A stretch of 64,000 nt of DNA from Kalaharituber pfeilii (taxonomy: Eukaryota > Ascomycota > Pezizomycetes > Pezizales > Pezizaceae): NCBI GenBank assembly GCA_015179045.1, contig WHUZ01000046.1:1-64000 (forward strand). Reading direction: 5' to 3'. The notes below the pieces were generated by a model. That model ran no database searches and was not told where the DNA came from. It saw only the letters and a program-made list of their open reading frames with translations. A program made the position numbers and the translations under genes. Shown here piece after piece: positions 44,703-54,537 of this stretch; position 1 is the stretch's first letter; every line of letters starts with the position of its first letter.

Positions 44703-45874
44703 CAGCTGAGGGCGACTCGTAGCAAGATCGAGGACAGCAAGGTGGGAGCAGGAGTGTGGGGGAGGTCGGCAGCGGTGGCGGAGGTGGTAGGGAGAACGGC
44801 GACGGTGTTCGATGGGGAGGTGAGGGGAGTGAGAAAGGCGCTGGAGAGTGTGGAGGAGGAGGTCCCTGTACTGATCTGTTTAGATTCTGAGGCTGCCATC
44901 ATGGCGATCCAGAAGGCAGGCAGGGAAAGGGAAAAACCGAGGATGTGAGGAGAGTGGTGGATGCCGTGGCGAGGAAGAAGAAGGGAGGGGACGCGAAACT
45001 GATGTGGGTCAAGGCTCATATCGGAATTGCAGGGAATGAGAAGGCTGATGAGTGGGCGAAGAAGGGGACGGCAGTGGAAGGGAAAGAGGTGGCCACCGGG
45101 AGCGGAGTGCGCCAGAGGTTGCAGGCGTGGAGGAAGGAGAGGAGGGAGGTGGAAGGTTTCGGGAAGGGGAAAGTAATGGAGTGGAATAGGACAGCGGTGT
45201 CCAATTTCACAGCATTGCGACTGGAGAGAGGAAGATGCAGGGTGTGGTTGAAGAGGATGGGAGCGGCGGAATCGGAGAAGTGCAGCTGCGGGGAGGTCCA
45301 GACGGGGGAGCACCTAGCCTTCCAGTGCAGTCAGCAGAGGTTTCGCCCAGAAGGCTTCAGAGAATGGGGGGATGTGGAAAAGAACTGGAAAAGGACGGCA
45401 GAGAATGGGGAGGAGTGGGATGAGTTGGAAAGGTTCTTTTCCGGGATCAAGTTTTAGGAGCGCGCCGTGCGATAATTTTCGTTCCGGGTTGCGAAGGTGT
45501 GGAGGGTTTGTAGGGCGCCGCGCGATTTACCGACCCGGGTCGGGAAAAATTCGCAGGTTGCGAAGGTGTGGAGGAAACTGCGAAATCTGCCGGCGGGGAA
45601 GTTTGCTTGCCGGGGAAGTTTGCTTAGTTTGCTTGCCGGGATGCGAAAGTGTGGAGAAGAGGGGAGGGGGGAGAGGGGGAGATATATAGTGGAGCCTCCC
45701 TGAGGCAGAAACCGGAAGGTCCGTCCGGAGGTTTCTGGAATCAGGTGGTAGAGGTAGATAGAAATGTCTTTGTTTGTTAAGCCTGTCTCCGGGCTTCGAG
45801 GGCTTGCCCAGGGACCCTGCCATGGCTTGCAAGCGGGGTTATGTGATTTAAAAAAAACAAAAACAAAAAAAAAA
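44703..45874 (+). mobile_element. 5'-truncated LINE, RNase H, long 3'UTR, B tail
   Basis: It begins within RNase H (SKIEDSKVGAGVWG) and has one frameshift near 44940. The coding part ends ERFFSGIKF at 45457. The 3'UTR is ~340 bp longer than in the sister copy at 40.7 kb: it contains TTTTCGTTCCGGG, the palindrome CCGACCCGGGTCGG, two GCGAAGGTGTGGAGG units and GTTTCTGGAATCAGG before the B hairpin. That block also exists as separate insertions at 7.4, 8.7 and 20.6 kb. The duplication is not evident. Confidence 0.82.
44945..45457 (+). pseudogene. LINE ORF2 C-terminal fragment
   Basis: Contains VKAHIGIAGNEKADEWAKK, MEWNRTAVSNFTALRLERGR and a Cys cluster CSCGEVQTGEHLAFQC. It is about 85% similar by eye to the end of the 40.6-44.4-kb copy. 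It begins after a frame change, so the RNase H N-terminal half (44700-44946) lies in another frame. Confidence 0.8.
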
Positions 45875-45879
45875 CAGAA

Positions 45880-47117
45880 TGACTGGCCTGACGATTGACT
45901 CGGAACTGAAGTTCAACAAGCATGACAGGAACCGTCTACATCTTGGTAAGGTGGCATGGAACATAGCATTATGGCTAACTCATCTCAACCCAGAAAAGAA
46001 AAGACAGTTATACACCAACGCAGCCCGCACCATAGCAACATGGGGATGCTGGGCATGGCAGGAGTATGCTAAAGGCGCACCAGTATTCACTGAAGCCAGA
46101 GAATTAGAGGCATGGCAATATACGGTCGCTCAAAAGATCACTGGGTCCTCATGCGGCACAAGAAGAGACATAGTGGAAGGACTCGCCAACCTGGAGTCAA
46201 TACAGACCTTCTTAGAAGGGGAGTGTCAGAGAGCTGAGGCGCGTACCCTACGATTCACCAATGAACCCCTAAGAAAGGAAGACTCAGAAAGCAGGTACCT
46301 CACAGGATCGCTGCAGCACAGAGAACCCCTCCCACTGGCCACTCTGCCTACCCTCCCAGCAGAGACAGAGACAGCGGAGTTCGAACAACGCCATAGCTGA
46401 CATAGAGGATGAGGGGTGGAACGTGTTCTACACTGACGGAAGCAGGATGGACAACAAGACCGGGGCGGGAGCCTTCAGCAAGAGTGAACCACCGACCTCA
46501 CTTTACCTAGGAGAACAAAGCTCAGTCGACGATGCGGAACTCATAGCCATGGGGGAAGCACTATCACACCAAGAAGAAGAACTCCTGATAGTAACTGACT
46601 CCAAGGTCGCAATCTCCAAATTAACAAAGATCGCCCAGGGCGAACCCACCCACGAAGAAGCCGCACAACGAGTGAGAGAGGCCTGGGACGCCAGGGTTTC
46701 AAGAGGCGAGCTGGACGTGGTGATAATATGGGTGAAGAGCCACAGGGGCATTAAGGGGAACACAGCAGCAGATGAGGCGGCCAAGATCGGGGTTTACCTC
46801 CCATATCAGGGCGAGGTCATCACAGAGGCAGGAATACGGCAGATGTGCAAAGCAGGGAGAGCCAGCGGGAAACACTGGCAGGCCTTCTCGGCGGCAAGTT
46901 TTTAAGAAAATGGCAACTCGGAATCGACAAAACAGACAGCCCGGAGTGCGGGTGGTGCGGCGAGGAGGAGACCACCACACACATCCTTGACAGATGCAAG
47001 ACATGGAAAGGAAAGTGGCCTGGGGGGAGGGAGGACTTGATAAGGCCACCAAAGGACAAGGACAAGGACACGCTGCTGGAGCTGCTCGACTGGGTCGAGA
47101 AATCAGGGTTTTTTTAA
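45880..47117 (+). mobile_element. LINE ORF2 3' half, no tail
   Basis: Coding starts MTGLTIDSELKFNKH and runs through ARTIATWGCWAWQEYAKG to GTRRDIVEGLANLESI. After a frame change come VFYTDGSRMDNKTGAGAF, VDDAELIAMGEAL, LLIVTDSKVAISK and VKSHRGIKGNTAADEAAK. A second change leads to CGWCGEEETTTHILDRC and ELLDWVEK with a stop near 47115. No hairpin or poly(A) follows; instead the foldback at 47137 begins. The 3' end was therefore lost or replaced. The related element at 60.4-61.3 kb has the same connection domain. Confidence 0.82.
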
Positions 47118-47136
47118 AAAAGAGGGGGGGTGGGGT

Positions 47137-47255
47137 TGTTCTGGCCTACCGACGAACATTGCGGTTCGCGAACCGGCCAGGCCCATTCGCGAATCGGCCA
47201 ATTCGTCGGTGGGCTGGCTGATTCGCGAATGGCCCAGCCCACCGACGAACACTGG
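47137..47255. repeat. GC-rich foldback with TTCGCGAA palindromes
   Basis: CTGGCCTACCGACGAACATT at one end and ACCGACGAACACTGG at the other, with several GGTTCGCGAACC, ATTCGCGAAT and inverted GTTCGTCGGTGGGC units between. The same words occur at 48661-48799. Confidence 0.65.
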
Positions 47256-47259
47256 TTTA

Positions 47260-47945
47260 GTACAAGTACCACTAGGTACCTCTACGTACTACCAGTGATT
47301 GAGTATAGAGAAACATTCTGCTACCAGCGTTAATTGATAAGCCAGTTACTGTATGCTAGCACAGCCCTATTGCCACTGACAAGTTGCCACCTACAAGTTG
47401 CCACTTGAAAGTTGCTGTCGGTGATAAGTTGCTACTACTTACCCACATACTAGAAGATAATACAGACAGTTTAATTAATAATTCACTACGCTTCTAGACT
47501 GCTATAGTTAAGAATACCAATTTGTAATCATAACTTAATTATTGTTACCCGAAACACTAGAAGAAAATTACTAAATATGCTTCTAGTATTCTTCTTACTC
47601 TAAGCGAAATTTTGGAGTGTTATCTTCATAGGTAGAGATTTCCGGAATCCTCCGCCATTCTGGTATTATATTGTGGCAGTAACAGGGATTGCGTTGATGC
47701 CAAGAATGAAAAGTTTGGTGGTTGTATTACCAGAAACAGTAGATAATAAGAGCCCTGCAAGTGCCAAGTACCCACTTTAAGCAACCTCATCATGATAAAA
47801 CTTGTCAAGACAAAATTTCATGTTCTTGTCTAGGTACCTGTTCTTCTCTTCGTTGTACATGCATATGTCAAAAGGTTAAATGTTCTTATTCTTGTAATAA
47901 AAGCAATGCTGGTCAATGTACTAACCAGGAGAATGAGAGTGAACA
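47260..47945. other. No gene recognised; short GTTGCCACT repeats
   Basis: Around 47375-47430 a 'AAGTTGCCACCT' unit repeats three or four times. A plus-strand frame (47761-47940) is Cys-rich but ends by reading into retroelement sequence, so I do not call it. Confidence 0.35.
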
Positions 47946-47954
47946 TAGTGATGT

Positions 47955-48333
47955 ATATTTAGGGAAGGTCCGGAAATGGTTGGAGTCCGGGAATGATAGG
48001 CTAAGCAAGACCGTGGGGATAAGGTGGCTGAGACGAAAGACCGCGCTACTGGAAGAAGGAAAAATGACCAGCTCGGTCATGGTGTACTTGGAGGCAGCGA
48101 CGGGCGTAGACAGAGTTAGGTTAGGTGGAAAATGGTTGAGGACCACTCAATACGAGCCGGACAGACGGAGGAAATAGGCTGTATTGACCAGTGTGTACAT
48201 TCTACCCGCACCATGTATGAGTATCGCGGGCACCACATGTATTTAGTGACGGTTAATTTTCTTTCTTTAATAAATACCTCGCCATAGCCCATACTGCGGC
48301 ATGCGAGTAATGATAAAAAAAAAAAAAAAAAAG
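47955..48333 (+). mobile_element. ORF1-only element, 5'-truncated, A tail
   Basis: Encodes LGKVRKWLESGNDRLSKTV, GIRWLRRKTALLEEGK and VYLEAATGVDRVRLGGKWL, ending DRRRK. The 3'UTR has GCGGGCACCACATGTATTTAG and the A hairpin (about 48284-48315). Frame intact. Duplication not resolved. Confidence 0.82.
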
Positions 48334-48442
48334 TACTATTGTCTGTACATAGATGACTGCATAGGGGGATAGGAGACTGTGGAAATTGCTTAGCTGGCTG
48401 TATGATAGATCACTATTACATTAAATCATAAGCGAGTATATA

Positions 48443-48616
48443 GGGGGGGGAGAGAACGTTGGCGGAGGTGATGGACTGGGCGGCGGAGTAACCGGTCATA
48501 TTTTCACTTTATCTCCTTATCTGTTACTTATTTTTCCGTTGATTATCATTCATGTATCTAAACGCTCGCCATAGCCTGCAAGGCGGCATGCGAGTAATGA
48601 TGTATAAAAAAAAAAA
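48443..48616 (+). mobile_element. LINE 3' end, 174 bp, A tail
   Basis: Bounded by 15-bp repeats ATAAGCGAGTATATA (48428-48442, 48617-48631). It carries the last 13 codons (LAEVMDWAAE), the 3'UTR and the A hairpin, and is closely similar to the end of the 10.9-11.7-kb copy. Confidence 0.9.
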
Positions 48617-48660
48617 ATAAGCGAGTATATATATTACATATAGGTACATCGAGGTACATT

Positions 48661-48799
48661 CATGTTCGCCGCTGGGCCAGGTGTTCGTGGCTGGGCTGGC
48701 CCCGTGAAAAACACCATATGTTTTTCACGGGGCCGGACGGTTCACGAATCGGCTGGCCGGTTCGCGAACCGGAAAATGTTCGTCGGTGGGCCAGAACAG
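48661..48799. repeat. GC-rich foldback, second copy
   Basis: A central perfect inverted repeat GGCCCCGTGAAAAACA / TGTTTTTCACGGGGCC lies between GTTCGCCGCTGGGCCAG and GTTCGTCGGTGGGCCAG. It shares GGTTCGCGAACCGG with 47137-47255. Confidence 0.65.
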
Positions 48800-48884
48800 G
48801 GTTCATTTATTTTTATTTTTATTTTTACCTTTCCACGACCTGACATGATTTGACTTCTTTCCCTCATGTATTTACACACATATC

Positions 48885-48918
48885 TCGTCATAGCCCAAAG
48901 GACGGCATACGAGTAATG

Positions 48919-48950
<32 letters not shown>
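48885..48950 (+). mobile_element. A tail, solo-like
   Basis: ATATCTCGTCATAGCCCAAA...GGCATACGAGTAATGATATT and about 26 A. The 5' limit is uncertain because an AT-rich UTR-like stretch precedes it. Confidence 0.65.
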
Positions 48951-48952
<2 letters not shown>

Positions 48953-48954
48953 AA

Positions 48955-49375
48955 GGGCACCTCTCATACCTGCAGCCTCGCCATCCTACACAGTAGCTTT
49001 GGTACCAACCCACCAGGACCCTTCTGACTCCCATGCAACCACCTGCCTCCAGCACCATTCACCTCCAACCCCTCCTTCCTCACTGCGACTGCCATCTGTG
49101 GATATGGCTACAGAATCACCCTTGACGTCCCTACGAGCTTTTTTCCACTTGGCTGAGGTATCCTCCGTATCCAGCTTAAAGTCAAGGACCGCAATTTCTT
49201 CTCCAAGAGGTTGCATATCTCGCCCCCCAGGGCACCTTCTCCTCCTCGTCAACCTCGATTGTACTGGCAATCCTCCCAGCTATTGACTCGAAACCATCCT
49301 TTTTCTCCATGGCTCGTCTCAGGCTGAAGTCTCTCCAGTCTCTCCCCTTCTCCCCTTCCCGGTCAGGGTCCAAGA
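48955..49375 (-). pseudogene. LINE ORF2 fragment around the RNase H start
   Basis: Minus strand: KGRDWRDFSLRRAMEKKDG, FESIAGRIASTI (compare 3.3-kb copy KDGFESVAGRVQSTV), then AISTDGSRSEEGGVGGEW, the first RNase H motif. Both ends are cut and no tail is present. Confidence 0.75.
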
Positions 49376-49389
49376 ACTCGTTCCCTCAA

Positions 49390-50580
49390 CTGCTGTAAGG
49401 TGGTTATCGCATAGATTTGAAAATTGAGGTATACATGAAGTATCCTTGTTTGGTAGCATATCTTAGAAGAAATAAGGGATGTAGGAAATACATACACGAA
49501 CGAAATTTTTTGATTCTCTAAACAAAAGCACTTATTCTTTCCTAAATGGTACTAGGCTCCTTTAGTAGATGTAGATATTTTCAAGGTTGTGCATATACTT
49601 TAAAAAATTATCTTTAGAACCTACCACTGTGATAACGGCTCGACAGCATCCACTGTTTCGCACGGGTACCGGTATCTAGAGCTGGCGGAACGAAGCCTCA
49701 AGGGCGGCCTCAATACTCAAATGTCAAGAAAAGAGTCTTCAATTGTCTTGTCTGTGCGTGTCCATATCTGTCCATGTCTGTATATCTCCGTGTATGTCTG
49801 TCTCTCCATCGATGTTGCCATGTATGTTGCTGCCTGCTTGCCTGCTTCCACAGTCCTATCTACATACAATTTATAGACCACCTTCGCCTTCCAACTGAGC
49901 CTATACATACATATCTCGCTTCTTAATCATAATTTTCTTCCCATGTGTCATCATGTGGCCCTACCGCTGAGTACCGCTCCGGCCCGCGTATGGCCTTATT
50001 CTTTCCATCGGTACCGTGGTTACCACCACACCACGAGTTAAGTCTCTGAGAAGGTCTGAAGTCCGATCAACATGTCCTAGGTTCCGCGAGCAAGAGCCCT
50101 ACAATGAGGACTACGGTGATGGGAATAATAGCTAAAGAAACCCAGTTTCCCCCGGCGGAAGGAAGCCCTCCACGATTCACTCCAGGTATGCAATGTCAGA
50201 GCTACACCTTCCAGTCACCAGGGACGCTGCTCTGCAACTATGCCCATCAGGAATGATCTGCTCTCAAGCTGGCACTTGCACGAAAAAAGCGGATTACTGC
50301 TGAGGGTGCATATCATACAGTAGTTAGAGAATAAACGAAGAACTTGATATTCTTCTATACGGAGGGCGTTACAGGGGGACGGAATCGCCAAACCGTGCCT
50401 GCTGATCATATTCAAACAGGGGTGCATACAAGTAATGAACCAAAATACACAAAAAGAAATTGTTTGCAGGCATGAAACTAATTGTTTGCTACTGAGCAAA
50501 AACTTCCATGAGGCAGTTTCCATATTTATACCCAACCTTCATCTATCCGAGCCAAACAACCCGAGCCACCTTACTCTAGC
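49390..50580. other. No gene recognised
   Basis: About 49740-49860 is a low-complexity GTCTGT/CCAT tract. 49985-50030 (CCATCGGTACCGTGGTTACC) has a C-to-T altered relative at 17330-17360. The right part is probably the 3' flank of the 50587-51043 gene. Confidence 0.35.
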
Positions 50581-50586
50581 GAATGA

Positions 50587-51043
50587 TTAAAAAAGCCAGT
50601 CGCCAAAGGCCCTCCACGAAAACGACCCATCAAACATCTCACCACACTTGGAGCACTGAATCTCATGCCCGGGACTGTTATTTTTAGGCCCGTTCTGGAG
50701 AACATCGACGATAAACTTAGGGGTGTGAATTCCCCGCGCAAGGGCATTGTGCACCAAGTCATCCAATCCGGAGAATTTACCACACGACTTGCATGCATCG
50801 CGCTCACGGTTCATAATGTTGCCCTGAATAATGATAGTAGATGCTGAGATTGAAAGTCGATTAGTACTCTGTGAAGAAGGACGTGAATGAAGGAAAAGGA
50901 ATAAGTGGCTTACAATCAACGTTCAACATTTCAGCGATATGTGCTAATTCTTCACCAGTCAGGAGCCATTTATGACCAGCCCCGTCAGACTCAGGCACAG
51001 AAAGACCAAGTGCAGTTGAGCTAGCATATTCGGCGTGTTCCAT
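50587..51043 (-). CDS. 128-aa small protein with two CxxC motifs
   Basis: Two exons, 51043-50914 and 50843-50587, join in frame (130 and 257 nt, phase 1) across a 70-nt intron (GTAAGC...TCAG). The start MEHAEYASSTALG is the first ATG of the open frame. Residues ~27-45 (WLLTGEELAHIAEMLNVD) are helical. The second exon holds RDACKSCGKFSGLDDLVH and, about 40 residues later, IQCSKCGEMFDG, which together could bind one zinc ion. It ends WRAFGDWLF. No signal peptide or membrane segment. Similar short proteins with 'CxxCGK...LDDLVhnAL.RGIHt' occur as uncharacterised proteins in ascomycetes, as far as I recall; the function is unknown. Confidence 0.72.
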
Positions 51044-51369
51044 GTTGTTCAGGCTGTCGATTTACTGAAGTTCGTAATTGTGATATCGTTGCGGGCTTTC
51101 TGGGTGTGGATTGAGGCGTTCTGGATTTGTTACTGATGTGAACTGGCAACTTGTTCGTTTTATATCCGAATGTCACGTGCAATGCTAAGGTTCTCTAGCC
51201 TAATTCTTGCATGCCAAGAGCTTGATTTGAATAAAAGTGAAACGCACATCGCAGCAATACGAGACCATGGAGCAATACAAGGCTATAGCGATCATCATTC
51301 GTGCCGCATCCTAGTACTAGTACCTATCTCAGGAGTTGGAGTGGCACGACTATTCTGTAGTACAACATA

Positions 51370-51621
51370 ATGATTGCATACTGGCGCCATCCCAAAAGTG
51401 TATTGTGCATGTACATTAATACTTTTTGCACTAATGAGTACATACAAAATGTCAACTCTGGCGTTGTCACAAGCATACCGGTAGCTGAGTTAAGACATTT
51501 TAATACTGCAGTTGAAGAAAGGAAAAATAGAAATTTCATCATCAACGCTGTAAGATCGACAGATAGTATCCACTACCTCTTATTGATGGACCCGAGCGGT
51601 GAGAACTGGCGGAATGAATGA
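51370..51621 (+). CDS. Possible last exon; contains a repeated coding segment
   Basis: The open frame includes VAELRHFNTAVEERKN and RNFIINAVRS and ends DPSGENWRNE. The segment recurs at 51.9 and 52.4 kb with mainly synonymous changes in the third copy, which suggests real coding. An upstream splice acceptor (CACAAGCATACCGGTAG) may open it, so the true exon may begin near 51480. I cannot place other exons or name the protein. Confidence 0.4.
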   Translation: MIAYWRHPKSVLCMYINTFCTNEYIQNVNSGVVTSIPVAELRHFNTAVEERKNRNFIINAVRSTDSIHYLLLMDPSGENWRNE

Positions 51622-51749
51622 TCGTACTACCAAATACGAGTGCGAGTGCGAGTGCGAAAGCGTAGGTGCGAAAAGAGAAGAGAAGGTTGTTGATTGTATG
51701 AACTACAGTACAGAAAGTCTATATACATCTGATAACGCCTCACGTGCTG

Positions 51750-51802
51750 CCGTTTTTTTTTTTAAAATTACGTGACCCGCTTATCGCTACACGCTATGGC
51801 AG
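51750..51802 (-). mobile_element. Degraded B tail
   Basis: Poly(T), AAAATTACGTGACCCGCTTA and CGCTATGGCAGC, with a partial duplication CGTGCTGCC / CGTGCCTGCC at its ends. Confidence 0.6.
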
Positions 51803-51967
51803 CTGCGACGTGCCTGCCATGCCAAGCGTGCTTTTACCCATTCCGTCATCGTCACCATAGCGCTATGACCTGTGAGCAGCCAAGCATAAAGGGAGCTGAG
51901 CTGAGACATGTTAATATTGCAGTTGAAGGAAAACAAAAATAGAAATTCTATCATCAACGCTGTGATT

Positions 51968-52369
51968 GAAGTTACACCTGACTGCGGGCAGGGTGGAGCT
52001 ATGTGGAGGAGGAAGATCAGTGGTGAGGAGGTGCAATGCACCTGTGGAATGTGGAGTGCTGAGCGTGTAGTGTTCAGGTGCGCTGAGCTGGAGCGGTCAC
52101 AGAAGAAGGATAAAGATGGGGGCGCAAGTTACCTGACAGGAGGACTTGGAGGGGAAAGGTGGAGGCAGGACGGAGTTGAGGGCAACCCAGTCGAGGTATG
52201 GTTTACCAGCCTCGATGTAGGCTAGCAGAAGGTCAGAGCGTATGTTGGATACCCAGTGCTTTACGTAGGATAGATAGGTAGTTGCTTCGACCTGGCTGGA
52301 GTATTTGGGTCCCTGCCATAGGCTGGTAGCGTGTATGTGGGGTTACGTGAACCCCACCCAAAAGAAACA
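51968..52369 (+). mobile_element. 5'-truncated LINE 3' end, third 3'UTR type
   Basis: Flanked by CTGTGATT (51960-51967, 52370-52377). It encodes a Cys-rich C-terminus (VQCTCGMWSAERVVFRCAEL) and a 3'UTR with GGCTGGTAGC and GGGGTTACGTGA but only a short, mutated A tail. It is related to 35987-36303. Confidence 0.75.
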
Positions 52370-52419
52370 CTGTGATTTGCGAGCGGACAAACATAAAGGT
52401 AGCTGAGTTAAGACATTTC

Positions 52420-52452
52420 TTTTTTTTTTTTATATCATTACTCGCGTGCCGC
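52420..52452 (-). mobile_element. Minimal solo A tail, 33 bp
   Basis: 11 T, ATATCATTACTCGCGTGCC and GC only, between 13-bp repeats GTTAAGACATTTC (52407-52419, 52453-52465). It is the shortest hairpin-derived insertion in the window. Confidence 0.92.
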
Positions 52453-52525
52453 GTTAAGACATTTCAATACTGCAGCTGAAGAGAGAAAGAATAGAAATTT
52501 CATCATCAACGCTGTAATTTTCGAG

Positions 52526-53019
52526 CGGACCAGAACAGTTCATCAGCAAACTGGACTAGGAGAGGAGGTTAAGAGAGTATATGGGTTTCAGACCAGTGTC
52601 GGGTTTGTATTGGCACAGCGCGCATTGAATGGTCATAGAGTATTTCCTGAATTATTACCGATCCATTTATTCTCCATCTGGCGTCAAATCCAGATCCATG
52701 CCGCAACCAGGATATATAGTATTTACCATAACCATTGTAAATCGAATCACATCTTGGATCTCATTGGACATCCGATAGATAACGCTGCAAAAGTAGCTCA
52801 CAGCTGCTTGGCCGAATATAGGAGCTGTTGCAGAGGAGACGTGGACCAGTATCGGAAGCAGAAAAGATATTGAGGGGACAAGAACGATGTGCCGGGCAGT
52901 CTGAGAAGAGGGGGAGTCGAGATTTTTAGACGTGGCAGTAATTGTGGTAGAGAGGCACAAAGGACTAAGGAGGATTGAGGAGATGGAAAAGACAGCAAGA
53001 CTATGCCCCACCTTCCATA
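52526..53019. other. No gene recognised
   Basis: A minus-strand frame (52667-53134) runs into the MITE and lacks domains. Nothing is called. Confidence 0.3.
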
Positions 53020-53027
53020 CCAGGACG

Positions 53028-53370
53028 TAGTGAGCGGCACGAGCCGAGCCAGCTCGAGCCAGCTCGAGCTCAAACGAGCCAAGATCATGCTTGTGTTTTT
53101 CTTGACAGCTCGCTAAAATGCTTAGCCAGTGCAAGGCTTCATAAACTGTAAATACCTAATATAGTAATAATTAGAGACTTGGAGCTCATTCTGACCTAAT
53201 AACAACTTCGAAATGCACAATTTATCTGATATTGAAAATTTAGCTTAGTTTAGTTTAGTTTGTCAATATTATGTATATAATCAATCCAGGCTCGAGCCGA
53301 GCTCACTTACTCACGAGCTGGCTCGAGCTCACCCTCCAGCTCGGCTCGAGCTAGCTCGTGCCGCTCACCA
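53028..53370 (+). mobile_element. hAT-type MITE, copy 3 (343 bp)
   Basis: Ends TAGTGAGCGGC / GCCGCTCACCA with an exact 8-bp duplication CCAGGACG (53020-53027, 53371-53378). The right subterminal region has an extra CTCGAGC-rich block relative to copy 1. Confidence 0.92.
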
Positions 53371-53569
53371 CCAGGACGAGGTGATAATGTAGGTAGGGAT
53401 GAAAATTGTAGCGAAGAGGCAGTGGGTAGAGGAGAAGAACAGATTGAGTTTGAACTGCAGACAGGCTGGAGGCTGGGGAGGATGATGGGCAGTTTTGTTA
53501 CGTGGAAAAGGACTGAGAACCGGGGGGTAGAGAGTAGGATGGGCGCATGATTCGGGGCGGTTCTGGTTC

Positions 53570-53955
53570 TTTTTTTTTTTTTTTTTTATATCAATACTCG
53601 CATACCGCCCAAAGGGCTATGGCGAGGTCTTTATTAAAAGAGAAAAAAGAAGTCAAAGAACCCCAAACTATCTACTCCTAACTACATGTAGTGCCCGCGA
53701 AACTTCTCCATGATGCGGGTGGCAGTCCCGGTCCCGGTATCTCCTACTTCCGTCCCCTCTCCGACTCGTACCGGACCGATCTGAGCCAACGTCCCCCGAG
53801 CCTCACCCTCTCAACATCCGTCTCCTTTTCCAAGTAAACAACCGCCGAGCTGGTTTTCTTCCCCTCCTCAACCAGCGTGGTCCTCTTCCTCAGCCAGCGA
53901 ATCCCCAATATTTTTCCCAATTCCTTATTCGCGGCCTCCAACCATTGTCTGACCT
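53570..53955 (-). mobile_element. ORF1-only element, 5'-truncated, 386 bp, A tail
   Basis: Bounded by 13-bp repeats GCGGTTCTGGTTC (53557-53569, 53956-53968). It encodes VRQWLEAANKELGKI, GIRWLRKRTTLVEEGKK and VRLGGRWLRSVRYE and ends SERGRK. The UTR contains GCGGGCACTACATGTAG. Confidence 0.92.
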
Positions 53956-53974
53956 GCGGTTCTGGTTCGCGCAC

Positions 53975-54530
53975 AGACTGAATTTTCGAGAGGAACGAGC
54001 CGTTCACGAATTGTCCACTCCTCTCACGAATAAAACTCTTTCACACTTGTAGAGGAAAGCTTTTTCTACACAGAAACTGGACTTTTTACAGTATCATTTC
54101 TACATTGTTTTTCTTTTCTGAAGTCACATAACCCTGCATACAAGTTGCGAGGTCAGGGTGGCAGTGACAATACAGTATCTCCCTTAGTCAACATTGCAAA
54201 TGTTCTGTTTCGCCCCTATGTTTCTATCAACTCCCAAACACATTCACACTGCCATAGCATGACATATTCCTGTGCCCCCAGAAAAAGTAAATATCACCTA
54301 AATAATATTTATTACTAGTGACAAAGAGGAAAAGAAGTTAAGAATGCAGTCAATTTACTGACCTAGGGTATAGATATATCTGTCATAAAGGTACGGCATG
54401 GACCTAACCTACGAACTTAAGTTCGTAAAGTGTTAACACTTATTCTAGATACAAGCCAAGGTGTCAAGTGAAAAAGTGTTCAAGGGGTCAAGACTCTACT
54501 AAGATAGTAGTATGTCTTATGATAAATAGG
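53975..54530. other. No gene; one degraded B-like tail and a palindrome
   Basis: About 54110-54165 (TTTTCTGAAGTCACATAACC...AGGTCAGGG) is a decayed B tail. ACGAACTTAAGTTCGT near 54411 is a perfect 16-bp palindrome. Confidence 0.4.
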
Positions 54531-54537
54531 TAAAGCT

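Larger units (their letters stand above)
51480..52525 (+). repeat. Three spaced copies of an ~80-bp coding-like unit
   Basis: Units at 51482-51553, 51889-51965 and 52398-52517 (the last split by a solo A tail) start GGTAGCTGAGTTAAGACATT and end CATCATCAACGCTGT. The copies are in direct orientation and lie 400-510 bp apart. Confidence 0.75.

Noticed and set aside
47761..48177. 138-aa fusion of a Cys-rich region to ORF1
   Set aside because: The Cys-rich part is flanking DNA read through the 5' end of a truncated ORF1-only element; there is no reason to think it is a real fusion gene.
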